A stretch of 64,000 nucleotides of DNA, taken from contig NC_067478.1 of the NCBI RefSeq assembly GCF_947179515.1, positions 2,769,224 to 2,833,223 of the forward strand. The letters are read 5' to 3'. Shown in pieces: positions 34,305 through 44,129 of the stretch. The notes beneath the pieces are model-generated. The model had not been told where the DNA came from. It worked only from the letters and a program-made list of their open reading frames with translations, and searched no databases. A program made the translations under genes and the position numbers. Source of the stretch: Apodemus sylvaticus. Lineage: Eukaryota > Chordata > Mammalia > Rodentia > Muridae. Position 1 is the stretch's first letter; each line of letters begins with the position of its first letter.

Positions 34305-34321
34305 GGGGGGGGGGCCCCCCC
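34305..34321. repeat. G10 followed by C7 palindrome
   Basis: Ten G then seven C, so the central 14 bases are a perfect palindrome. Confidence 0.9.
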
Positions 34322-34331
34322 GAAGGCAAAC

Positions 34332-34360
34332 CCTTGACCTTGGCACACCTAAGGTCAAGG
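34332..34360. promoter_or_regulatory. Inverted nuclear-receptor half-sites
   Basis: CCTTGACCTT and AAGGTCAAGG form a perfect 10-bp inverted repeat with a 9-bp spacer. Each arm contains AGGTCA, arranged as an everted pair with 11 bp between half-sites. The left arm read on the minus strand gives CCAAGGTCA, an SF-1/LRH-1-type site. Function is inferred only. Confidence 0.35.
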
Positions 34361-34639
34361 CCTTCTATTAAAGGTGAGGCGAGATCCAGGGCCCTCCGCC
34401 TTCAGGGCTGCCAGAGGCACAGTAAGGAGCTTTCCCCAAAGAATAGTCAAAGGAAACAATCAGTAAAGACCCACACCCCCAGCCTTCCTCAAAGACAAAT
34501 AGCAAGGCAGGAAAGTCAAGGGCAAAACTGAGCTCAGATGGGTGGGGAGGGAGGCCCGAGGCCTAAGGCCTGGGGCTCAAGTGGCCAACCCAGACAGAAG
34601 GGTGGCAGCAGTCAAGAACCCTGCTACACAAACTTGCTT
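34361..34639. other. Single-copy sequence, no gene seen
   Basis: Nothing recognised. Confidence 0.35.
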
Positions 34640-34815
34640 AGTGCGCGTGCATGTGTATGTGTGTGTGTATACACATATACATTTATTTATATGTATATAG
34701 ACAGATGAGAGGAAGAAGAGAGGGAAGAGAAGGGAGGGAGAAAAAGAAGGGGGAGGGAGAGAGTCTGAGAGAGAGACTGACAGACAGAGAGACAGAGACA
34801 GAGACAGAGAGAGAC
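34640..34815. repeat. (TG)n, (TA)-rich and (GA)n compound microsatellite
   Basis: TG/TA-rich start, then a long GA-rich run with ACAGAG units. Confidence 0.88.
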
Positions 34816-34839
34816 TGCATGCTATATGGGAATGGGGAC

Positions 34840-35100
34840 CTGACTTCAGAACCACAGCACCATGGGAAAAAGGCAGGGCACAGAAGTGTGTACCAGCAGC
34901 CCCAGGGCTATGAAGTTGGAGGTGGGAAGATCCCAGGGCCTCAATGGCCAGAGTCTCACAAAGTTACAAAGTTACTGAGTTCCGTGTCTGGGAGGAGAGC
35001 AGAACAATAGGAAAGACACCTGGCACTGATCTCAAGCTGGCTGTCCCCTGCACGTGTGTGCATGCATACACACTCATACACACAGAGAGACAGAAAGTTA
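34840..35100 (+). mobile_element. B4-like SINE, diverged
   Basis: A weak B1-like body ('gggcacagaagtgtgtacca', 'gttggaggtgggaagatccc') with a CA-rich tail. Confidence 0.45.
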
Positions 35101-35164
35101 AGAGACACAGACAAGTACACAGGCCAGCCAAGGGGTCCCCTGTCTCCACTCTCAGGAGACCTTA

Positions 35165-35550
35165 AGAGAAGCGTTTTAAATGCACAGAGTGAAGCCTGTA
35201 CGAGAGGACAGAACCTTTGGCATAATTTGGAAGCATGCCGCTAGGGAGACAAAGGCCGAGGCTGCCTGGGAGGAGCCGGAAACTTGAGGACCCACAGACT
35301 GGACTTCGGAGATGCTGAGAACTTGGACACATACTCAAGAACTGGTTTGAGGTCCACATGAAGGAGGCTGTGCCCCCATCCCAGCCGTGGTCCAGCAGAC
35401 ACTGGAGATGAAGCTGAAATGGAGTCTGTGGGCTCGGAGGCACAGCAAGGGCAGGGGAGGCAACTGGGTGGACAGGAAATGGGGCTAGGGGAAGGCACTG
35501 GAAGTGGGTGGGGCTGAGGGGCTGGAAAACAAATAAAGAATAAAAAAGGT
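35165..35550 (+). other. Unassigned block ending in AATAAA signals
   Basis: Contains 'aaacaaataaagaataaa' at its 3' end and no SINE blocks. It may be an LTR or other interspersed repeat. I cannot assign it. Confidence 0.3.
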
Positions 35551-35626
35551 AAAAAGGCAGGCCTGGCAATATACTGCGGACAGGGGTACATGTAGATCTA
35601 TGCACTTAACATGTGAGACCAGCTCC

Positions 35627-35628
<2 letters not shown>

Positions 35629-35662
<34 letters not shown>

Positions 35663-35670
35663 ACACACCC
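35629..35670. repeat. (CA)n microsatellite
   Basis: CA run with one CATA interruption. Confidence 0.93.
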
Positions 35671-36059
35671 TTGCTCAAATCAAATGACAATATACAATGA
35701 CATATAAATGACAGCATCCCTCAGGGGAACTCACCAGCCTAAGACAAAAGAACTACCCAGCCACTGACTACCAGAATCTCCAGTGAAAACCTGCCCAGTA
35801 CCCAGTCAGTCAAGGTTCAGCTTGCAGCCACCCATTCTGCTCCCACGGCTTCCAACAGCCCCAGGGAAGAAGCCTGTCAGACATTAGAGGCAAACCTCCC
35901 CTCCAGATTCTAGACACCAGAGACAATGGAATGACGGAACTGAAGAATCAGGGTCAATACCGGCAACAGAAAAGAGCTTCAAAGCAGGAGACTGTGACAG
36001 GAAAAAACAGTCGAATACTATTCCCAAATAGATGAAGGGAAGAACTTCGGGAAGATGCG
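35671..36059. other. Single-copy sequence, no gene seen
   Basis: Nothing recognised. Confidence 0.35.
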
Positions 36060-36245
36060 AGAGAGTTTGTAGAAACTGACAGCTTGAGGGTCTGGGGATA
36101 CCCAGTACCCACATAAAAAGGCCCGTGGTGGCTTCATGTGCCTGTTACCCCCACACTGGGAGACAGAGAAAGGTGGGTGGAGACAGTCGCCTGGCCAAGC
36201 CGTGAGTTTCTAGATCAGTGAGAACCTGTCACGGGCTAATGAGTG
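36060..36245 (+). mobile_element. B4-like SINE
   Basis: 'ggggatacccagtacccaca' then 'ggcccgtggtggcttcatgt' and 'gccaagccgtgagtttctag'. Confidence 0.65.
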
Positions 36246-36261
36246 GCAAGAAGACGTCTTT

Positions 36262-36368
36262 CTCCTGAGCGCTGGGACTTCAGGTGTGTACCCCCAGACT
36301 CACTGGTATGGGGCACAGGCCTCATGCATGATAGACAATCACTCAACTGGTCTATCCCTGCAGCCCTG
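36262..36368 (-). mobile_element. B4/ID remnant
   Basis: Reversed: 'gcgctgggacttcaggtgtg', then 'ggcctcatgcatgatagaca' and 'ctatccctgcagccc'. Confidence 0.55.
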
Positions 36369-36659
36369 CAAAGTAAATCTTAACCCTTCTACCTTCTGGG
36401 ATGGACTACTCGGCTTTGATGAGCACAATTATCTCTGAAGCACATGAAGATACTTCCAATATACGCTAAACACACACTTTTCAAACTGCTTTGCTTTGTT
36501 GAAAGAATAATCTAATATTTGGCCGCATTTAAGGAATGATTTTTGACTCTGAAGTATTGTTATCCTGGGTTATGTGAGGTGAGCATGTGGACCCAACCCA
36601 TCTCCTCAAAGTTGCCCTCTGACCTCCACAGACATACTGTGTGTGGCACATGCACACAA

Positions 36660-36661
<2 letters not shown>
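36369..36661. other. Single-copy sequence, no gene seen
   Basis: 'ctcctcaaagttgccctctg' near 36602 may be a B3 3' fragment leading into the GT array. Nothing else. Confidence 0.35.
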
Positions 36662-36692
<31 letters not shown>

Positions 36693-36733
36693 ATGGACGG
36701 ACAGACGGACGGACGGACGGACGGAAGGACGGA
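36662..36733. repeat. (GT)n then (GGAC)n
   Basis: About fifteen GT units followed by about ten GGAC/GGAT units. Confidence 0.95.
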
Positions 36734-36899
36734 TAGATGCAGTAAGTGAAGAAAAGCAGTTGCTTAGCGGACCACCCGCCTAACCCACGCCAGCACCCCA
36801 GGACCAGAACATGGCCATAACCTGTAGTTTCCATTTCCAAAACAGTAACCTCGCCTGCAGCACTTACATTCTTATCTGTGAGCCATTAAAAACTAATTC

Positions 36900-37150
36900 T
36901 AGCTAGGTCTGCTGACGCATTCCTAATCTTGCTGTTTGGTTGGTGGAGGCACAAGGCTAAGTTCGTGGCAAGCCTGGGCTACCTGTCTCAAGACAACAAC
37001 CAAAAATAATAGGATTTCAGCCAGGTCTAGGGTTACACATCTATAATGTAGCACTCAAGAGACTGATGCAGGAGAACTGTTGCCACTATGAGGCCAGCCT
37101 GGGCTAAGCAGTAGATTGACCAGCCACGGTTACATAGGGATACATACTAT
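36900..37150 (+). mobile_element. Two old B1-like SINEs in tandem
   Basis: First at about 36900-37012 ('gtggcaagcctgggctacct'), second at about 37016-37150 ('gaggccagcctgggctaagc'). Both are on the plus strand and both diverged. Confidence 0.6.
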
Positions 37151-37479
37151 CAAAAATAAAGTAACTGTAATAATATTTAAAAGTAAAAGTTGTCCTCCCA
37201 CCAAGCAAGAGGCATTTGAAAAGGGCAGGGGAGGCTCTCTGTAACACACCAACCACTCTTAACAAGGCAACAGCTGTCTTCTTTGAAACAGTGGGTCCCT
37301 GTCACCCTAAGCCAAATCCTATAGACAGACTGCCTGTCTCATGAAAATAGGGTTCCTGTACTTCCCACCGAAAGACAAAAACCAAAACCTGGAGTCTGGC
37401 CTGGAGAAAGGCACAGGCAGGAGCCAAAGAGCATCCATCAGGAAGGAGGGAGTGTGAGGTCTGCTCAGGGGGCGGAGTT

Positions 37480-37481
<2 letters not shown>
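37151..37481. other. Single-copy sequence, no gene seen
   Basis: Nothing recognised. Confidence 0.35.
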
Positions 37482-37528
<47 letters not shown>

Positions 37529-37557
37529 TGTGGTGTGGGTGTGTGTGTGTGTGTGTT
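37482..37557. repeat. (GT)n microsatellite
   Basis: Long GT run with three GTGGT interruptions. Confidence 0.95.
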
Positions 37558-38043
37558 AGACCGGGGGTCATAGCAAGGACAATGGGCTCCCAAGACAGAG
37601 GGAAAGAGAGGAGACTAGAGGAGAAAAAGAGAAACAGGAGGCAGTGTGTGGAGAAACAAGAGGGAGGGACCAGAGGAGCAGAAGTGGGGGTGAGGGAGAT
37701 TGGGCAGGGGAAGGAGTGAGGGATGGGGGAGGGGAGAGAGCGACAAGCAGGCAGACAGCTGAGTGCCTGCCAGGGTTGCTAGGCTGCTTGCTGTCTGCTG
37801 TCCACAACAACTACACTTTCTCCAGGAGCTGACTGAAGTTTTAATCCTTCCCAAGGGGAGGGGAGGTTAGAGAGAGCTCTCAAAGCCTGTGGTCTAGCTC
37901 GAATGACGCAGAGGGGGCTTCCCATTGGATTTAAAAGTCTGACCGCAGAGAAAGGTAACATGAAGCCAAGCTCAGACAGGGGACAGCCACTGACCAGCCA
38001 CAGTTAGAACTGTATTCTGGTTTGATCCCCAACACTAACAAGG
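37558..38043. other. Purine-rich then single-copy sequence
   Basis: G/A-rich at 37590-37760; nothing recognised after that. Confidence 0.4.
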
Positions 38044-38044
38044 T

Positions 38045-38084
<40 letters not shown>

Positions 38085-38169
38085 TGTCTGTGTCAGTGTA
38101 TAAGTGTATGTGTGTCTGTTTCTGTGTGTGTGTGTGTGTGTGTGTGTCTGTGTGTGTGTGTCTATGTGT
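38044..38169. repeat. (GT)n microsatellite with GTCT interruptions
   Basis: GT runs separated by CTGT and AAGTGTA variants. Confidence 0.94.
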
Positions 38170-38332
38170 GTTCTTCTGGAAGGAACATACTAAGCAGTCA
38201 TTCTCAAAGGTTCAGAGTTCAAAAGAAAATGAAGAGTAGTTTTAATTGAAAACTATTTTTCATTTAATAAACAGTAATTCAAAATCATTTTGAAATATTC
38301 TCAATAATATATTTTTTAAATTCTACTATCTG
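38170..38332. other. A/T-rich single-copy sequence
   Basis: Nothing recognised. Confidence 0.3.
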
Positions 38333-38505
38333 AGTTGGGCGGTGGTGGCGCACACCTTTAATCCCAGCACTTGGGAGGCAGAGGCAGATGGATTTCTGAG
38401 TTCGAGGCCAGCCTGGTCTACAGAGTGAGTTCCAGGACAGCCAGGGCTACACAGAGAAACCCTGAACCCTGCCTCAAAAATACCAAAAAATAAAAAAAAA
38501 TTTTT
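38333..38505 (+). mobile_element. B1 SINE, nearly complete
   Basis: 'gttgggcggtggtggcgcac' to 'ctacacagagaaaccctgaa' with an A-rich tail. Confidence 0.95.
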
Positions 38506-38543
38506 TAAAAATCTACTATCTGTTTTAAGGTCCAAGCTCTAGG

Positions 38544-38695
38544 GGGCTGGAGAGGTGGCTCAGTGATTAAGAGCACTGACTACTCTTCCAGAGGTCCTGA
38601 GTTCAATTCCCAGCACCCACACGCTGCTCACAACCATCTGTAATGGGAAGTGTCTGGAGACAGATATAGTGAACTCTTTTGCATTAAAAAAAAAA
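38544..38695 (+). mobile_element. B2 SINE, 3' part shortened
   Basis: 'gggctggagaggtggctcag', 'ctcttccagaggtcctgagt' and 'caaccatctgtaatgggaag'. The 'ccctcttctgg' block is missing. Confidence 0.92.
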
Positions 38696-38837
38696 TGCAG
38701 TGCTCAGAGCCCTAATAAGCAGGAACCGAAGCAGGAAGCTGAGGGATGACGGTCCTGTCGGGCTGACTGCACACTGCATGGGACTCCTACAGAAGCTCAC
38801 AGGCCAGTAACATTCACGTGGGAACATGAACGTCATG

Positions 38838-39145
38838 TGTAGGGAGATAGCTTGGCCAGCAAAGTTCATGCCATGTAAACCCAGGACCTGAGCTCATTCA
38901 ACCCCTGGAACCCACATTTTTAAGAAATCTGGTGTGCTACAAACTAATCTTAATTCCGGTGCTGGGGGGTGGTGGAGATAGGAGGTCCCTGAGCTCCCTG
39001 AACAGGTAGCCTCGCGGACTCTGAGCCAGAGAGAGATTCTGGGTGGCACCGGAACAGGAAAACACCTGAAGGGTACTCGAAACACAAGTGCACGCACACC
39101 TACCCACTCAAGCATGAACACATACCTACACACACACATACACAC
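38838..39145 (+). mobile_element. B4-type SINE
   Basis: 'caacccctggaacccacatt' in the head, then a B1-like body and a CA-rich tail. Confidence 0.65.
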
Positions 39146-40009
39146 ACATTCATATAGAAATTTGAGGCATTAGAACAGGCAAACCAACCTTGGTGAAGAA
39201 CAACCAAGAGGACTCACACTGCCTGACTGCCTGCCTACTCCTCAGCAGAAGCATCCATCCGTACAGTGCGCTACGCCACAGCATTGTGTACCTCAGTGGG
39301 ACTAGACCACCCACTACAAATCACCTCTCATTCTTAACTTTTCAGCAAGACAATCAACACGGGAAGAAAAGATTTTTCAACAAAAGCTGCTAGGACCAGC
39401 AGAAGTGTGCAGAATTGGGTGTGGTGTGCACCCCGGCCTGGTGGATGGAGGAGGGGCAGAAGTTCAAAGCCATCCTAGACCACATGGGCTGTGTAAGACC
39501 CTTGTAGTAACCAAATGCACAGATGAACCTGACTTAATGCTTAATGCGGAGTCCACATAACCAGACAGGAAGCACCACGGAGCAGCAGCCATGTCTGCTC
39601 ATCACTCCCTCCCGGGCTCACCCCACCCTGCCCCCACGCTCCTTCAGCATCAGGGGCACCAGATGGCACAGTGACAGAGAGCTAGGGAGGACAGGCCCCG
39701 GACCTCCAGGAGCTATTGGAAGAAAAAGGGAAGACCAAGGCAGTCATCAGAGAGAATGGGTATGAAGTAGCCAGCCAACCAGACGCCTGGTCCAGCACCC
39801 CTCAAGCCGACACTCCCAGAGCAGCTTGCTTTGTATCACAATGTACCAACAGAACGTGTCTGGAATTCCACAGCGATATCTCTGGCAATGGCTGGGTTAC
39901 ACTCAGTGGAATGAACTCCCTACAAGGCTAAAGGACACAGCAGCCCTGTGTACACAGTCAGCCCTGGCAGGCCTCTAGCTCTCAGGAGCCGTTTCTAAAA
40001 TTTCACAAA
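39146..40009. other. Mostly single-copy; one B1 remnant
   Basis: Plus-strand B1-like remnant at about 39405-39500. No exon is seen. Confidence 0.4.
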
Positions 40010-40165
40010 CATGGGCTAGGCGAAAACTCAGTCAGTAACATGTCTGGCCACACAAATTCGAGGACCCCCCCCCTCCCTGCCCCAGAACCTGTATAAAAAT
40101 CTGAGTGCACACCTGTGATGCCACGCTGAAGAGGTGGAGACAGGAGAGTTACCTGAGCCATCGCG
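40010..40165 (+). mobile_element. B4-like SINE, diverged
   Basis: A weak ID-like head followed by 'acacctgtgatgccacgctg' and 'gaggtggagacaggagag'. Confidence 0.5.
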
Positions 40166-40205
40166 CTGAGACAGTGAACTCTGAGACAGTGAACTCATCG
40201 AGAGA
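40166..40205. repeat. 15-16 bp tandem duplication
   Basis: 'ctgagacagtgaact' occurs twice in direct succession. Confidence 0.8.
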
Positions 40206-40239
40206 TCCTCCCTCAGAGGTGGCATGATGGTGGTCATGG

Positions 40240-40415
40240 TGGGGGGCCTCCACAGATAAAGGCGCCTGCCACCAAACCTGACAACCTGAATCCAATGCTC
40301 ACACCCCACCCGCTGGATGGAAGGAAGAGCTCACTTCCACAAAAACTTCTCAGACCTTCAGCCTGTGCTGTGGCAGACACATCCACATATACACAAATAA
40401 ATAAAAGTAAAACAA
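40240..40415 (+). mobile_element. B3-type SINE
   Basis: 'cgcctgccaccaaacctgac', 'aacctgaatccaatgctcac' and a tail 'caaataaataaaagtaaa'. Confidence 0.75.
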
Positions 40416-40416
40416 A

Positions 40417-40575
40417 AACTCCTTTTTTTTTTCCTTCAAGACAAAGTTTCTCTGTGTAGCCCTGGCTGTCCTGGAACTCACTCTGTAGACCAGAATGGCC
40501 TCAAACTCAGAAATCTGCCTACCTCTGCCTCCCAAGTGCTGGGATTAAAGGCATGCGCCACCACCGCCCAGCCAA
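40417..40575 (-). mobile_element. B1 SINE, nearly complete
   Basis: Plus strand: T-rich start, 'gtttctctgtgtagccctgg' and 'gtgctgggattaaaggcatg', a reversed B1. Confidence 0.95.
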
Positions 40576-41844
40576 AAATTCTTTAAATACTAAGTTGGAG
40601 AGGATGTGGAGAAGACACCCAATGTCAGACCTTCAGTCGGCACACATGAACACACAGGCGTGCACACATGAACACACAGGCGTGCACGCATGGAGAAGAG
40701 GCTGAGATGACTTGCTCTGGCGGGCTGCCCCTGGTCTGCAGCATGTGCCTGCCCACTCACCCCAGCAGATTAAGAAAGTCTTATCTATGAGAAGATGCTT
40801 TGAGCGTTGTGAAAACCGAAAGCCATGGGAAAGTGCTGGCTGAGCACCGCCACCCGCCCGGTGTACAGGCTCCACCACGAGCGCACCGCAAGGGAGCCTG
40901 CCACAGCTGGCCTGCAGGAGACGTGTAAGCTTCAGTCCCGTAAGACAAGGGCGGCAAAGGCCCTCCCAGGGCAGTGCGAGATGCTGGGTCGTGTCCCCTG
41001 TTGACCAGTGACATCTCTTACGATGTTCTTTACCTTCAAGTGGCCGCAGATGAAAATAGCAGCCGAGCCACTGTCAAAATGCTGATACAAACAGGTCACC
41101 TGGGGTCGGAGAGGGCTTCCCCGGCCAGCTGCAGGTCAGGCCTCAAAGGTGAGCAGGAGGCGGCTAAGTTGCCAGATTAGGGTACGCTGAGGAAAAGGGC
41201 AGCAGCCACGGGCAGCAGCCACGGGAGGGAGTCACGGAAAGGAAATTCTGTGGGACTGGATGCATGCCGGGCAGGAAACTGAAAAAGGCCTGGACAGCTT
41301 CAGTAAGTAGTGGACAGACAGCAGCCTTTTGAGCACACTGGGGAGCCCTGAGCTTGTTTTAAGCACAGGAATGATGGGGTTCAGTTTGTACTGCAGGGTG
41401 GCCATATCCTATCCAAGGAGGCAGATTTTAAGGCCAACCTGGTCTACAGAACGAGACCCTGTCTCTACCTTCACAGCAAACACCCGTGGAACAATCAGCG
41501 AGATACCATATGTCTTCTGACAATGGGGGCAGGTGTGCCAGAAGAGGAAGGTTAGGTAAAGGGCCTTGTCCCTGCCTGAACTGGCAGACTGACCCCTCTT
41601 TAAAGAAAGGGGCCGGGCAGTGGGGGAGGGTGCAATGAGCTAGACGCCATCTGTGTACCCCACAACTGAGGGGAGCAGTGAGCAGTGCTCTCATTTTGGT
41701 CCAGAATGCCTCCAAATCCAGTGTGTTAAAAAGCATGGGATGGGGGCCTGGGAGATGGGGGGTAGTGGAAGCCTCGGGTCATGAGGACATCAAGCGGGCT
41801 CAGGTCTCTTCTCTACACAAGTCCTCACCACCCCGCAGTGCACG
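40576..41844. other. Mostly single-copy block, no gene seen
   Basis: A 24-bp tandem duplication lies at about 40638-40688 ('acacatgaacacacaggcgt' in both copies) and a 14-bp one near 41199-41227. A short B1 fragment sits near 41410-41475. No convincing exon. Confidence 0.45.
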
Positions 41845-41981
41845 GACAGGGTTTCTCCATGTAACAGCCCTGGCTGTCCTGGAGCTTGCTTTGTAGATCA
41901 GGTTGGCCTTGAACTCACAAAGATTCAGCTGCCTTTGCCTCCCAAGTGCTGGGATTAAAGGCGTGTACCACCTCCAGACCT
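41845..41981 (-). mobile_element. B1 SINE
   Basis: Plus strand: 'ggacagggtttctccatgta' to 'gtgctgggattaaaggcgtg', a reversed B1. Confidence 0.92.
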
Positions 41982-42257
41982 CCAAATCTTCCTTCTTGAT
42001 AAATTGATTATTTCAGGCACTTTGTTACAGTCATCACAGGAGGCTGATGACAGGAGGATAAACCTCAGCAAAACTCAAGGACCAGGAATGGGTCAGGAAC
42101 TAGGTACTAACAACAAAAACACAGGCCTGGAGACAGCACAGGAGCAACATGCTGGATAACTGGCTGGATAACCAGCAGGACCCACAGTTGAAGGCTGCCT
42201 GGGAAGAGGAGGTTTCAGCCCATAGGAACAGTCAGTAAGAAGGAAAATGGGGGGAGG
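41982..42257. other. Single-copy sequence, no gene seen
   Basis: Nothing recognised. Confidence 0.3.
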
Positions 42258-42432
42258 GGGGCTAGAGAGATGGCTCAGTGGGTAAGAGCACCGACTGCTC
42301 TTCCGAAGGTCATGAGTTCAAATCCCAGCACCCACATGGTGGCTCACAACCATCTGTAAGGAGATCTGACACCCTCTTCTGGTGTCTGAAGACAGCTACA
42401 GTGTACTTATATATAATATATATATATATATA
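42258..42432 (+). mobile_element. B2 SINE, nearly complete
   Basis: 'gggctagagagatggctcag' through 'gacaccctcttctggtgtct' and 'cagtgtacttatatataata'. The tail has become an (AT)n run and is joined to a short B1 3' piece ('cagagaaaccctgactgggg'). Confidence 0.94.
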
Positions 42433-42564
42433 CAGAGAAACCCTGACTGGGGAAAAAACAACAAAATACTTCTAAAAAAAAAAAAAAAAAAAGGAAAATG
42501 GGAACAAGAAAGAGCACTTTCTCAGGAGCCCAGGGGAAAAGTACATCTCAAGCAGGAAAGATCC

Positions 42565-42945
42565 TGGAGAGATAGCTCAGGGGTTAAGAGCACTGACTGC
42601 TCTTCCAGAGGTCCTGAGTTCAAATCCCAGCAAACATATGGTGGCTCACAACTATCTTTTGTTTTGTTTTGTTTTTTTGTTTTTTTTCTGAGACAGTTAT
42701 TTTTCTGTATAGCCCTGGCTGTCCTGGAATTCACTCTGTAGACCAGGCTGGCCTTGAACTCAAGAAATCTGCCTGCCTCTGCCTCTGCCCCTGCCCCCCG
42801 AGTGCTGTGATTAAAGGCATATGCCACCACTGCATGGCCACAACCATCTTTAATGGGATCCAATGCTCTCTTCTGGAGTGTCTGAAGACAGCTACAGTAC
42901 ACTCCTATACATAAAATAAATATATCTTTAAAAAAAAAAAAAAGA
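42565..42945 (+). mobile_element. B2 SINE interrupted by a B1
   Basis: The head and centre run from 42565 to 42660 and the 3' part resumes at about 42839, ending in poly(A). The break lies inside 'cacaaccatctgtaatg', which is continuous in other copies. Confidence 0.94.
42661..42838 (-). mobile_element. B1 SINE inserted into the B2
   Basis: Reversed B1 with its T-rich end at 42658-42690. It is flanked by CACAACTATCTTT (42647-42659) and CACAACCATCTTT (42839-42851), a target-site duplication with one difference. Confidence 0.95.
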
Positions 42946-42957
42946 AGGAAAGAACTC

Positions 42958-43080
42958 TTGAGGTAGGCAAGGTGTTGTGACCTTAGAGCCCTACACTCAG
43001 GGTAGAGGAAGGCTTGCAGCTAGCCTACTGCCTAAGTTCCAGGCCAGAGAGAGACTCTGTCCCCAAAACACCAGGTAGAC
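42958..43080 (+). mobile_element. B1-like body of a B4-type SINE
   Basis: 'aaggtgttgtgaccttagag' to 'agagactctgtccccaaaac', diverged. Confidence 0.55.
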
Positions 43081-43084
43081 ACAA

Positions 43085-43300
43085 CATAAATGACAGCTCA
43101 GGTCTCCATGTGCATACTTACAAGTCCACCTTCACATACATGTATGTGCACACCCACATATCTACACGAATGCACACAGATGCACACATGTGCACATATG
43201 TACAAATACATGCACACACATCTATACACATGTATACAGACACACCCATACACATGTGCACACATACATACACATAAGCATATGCACATGTACATAGGCA
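43085..43300. repeat. CA/CATA-rich low-complexity region
   Basis: Mixed ACACAT, CATGCA and TACACA words. Confidence 0.85.
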
Positions 43301-43674
43301 AAGAATTTGTATAACTCTGACCACGCAGTCAGAGATCAAGAATGCCAGGTTGGAAGGTGTGTCCTGGACTTAATACAGAATTTCCTCTGCAGCTAGTGGT
43401 GGAGTAATAGCTCCCCTGTCTGCTGCTGACTGGGTCGGAGAGAGGAGGCAGAGGGCGTCTCTGGAGAGAGAGACAGGAAGTGAAGGAGAGAAACAGCTGT
43501 GGTTTGGAGAAGCTATGAGGTCTGGAAAGCGAGCAGTGTCTTAGGGCCTAAGACATCATACCGGACAAGGCTGGCTCGGGGTGGAAACCGTGATCCTTAA
43601 GAGACTCTTCTAGACCAAGGACAAGCCTTTCAGTCAGAAAGTCTAAAACAGTCATCACCAAGAAAGACTGGGAG
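43301..43674. other. Single-copy sequence, no gene seen
   Basis: Nothing recognised. Confidence 0.3.
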
Positions 43675-43840
43675 CAAGAGAATACCTGAGGAGACTGATA
43701 GCTTGACTGGCTTTTACCAGTCCTGAGGAAGGACACCAGGTTGATCCCAGGCCTCTATATAAGTACTACTGGGCTCCTGCATACACACACACTCACACAC
43801 ACACACACCACACCACATATACCCACACACAACACACACA
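43675..43840 (+). mobile_element. SINE remnant with CA-rich tail
   Basis: Weak B3/B4-like words ('ggttgatcccaggcctctat') before a CA run at 43783-43842. Confidence 0.4.
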
Positions 43841-43937
43841 CACTCATATGGAAACGTAAGGCATTAGAACAGGCAAACAGATCTTGATGAACAACACAGT
43901 TAGAGGGAGAGAGGGAAGAAGTGAGGGGAAAGGGGCC

Positions 43938-44110
43938 AGCGACATGGCTAAGCCTAAGGCACTTGCCACACAAGCCTCACGAACTGAGTTCATTCCCCAG
44001 AACCCACAGTAGAGGGACACAACAACTCCCAAACCTTGTCTTCTGACTTCCACTGGTGCCGTCCCATGCTGTCCCATACATGTGACCACATCCACACCTA
44101 CACACTAACA
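43938..44110 (+). mobile_element. B3-type SINE
   Basis: 'aaggcacttgccacacaagc', 'gaactgagttcattccccag' and 'tgtcttctgacttccactgg'. Confidence 0.8.
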
Positions 44111-44129
44111 ATAAAGTTACTCGGCAGTT

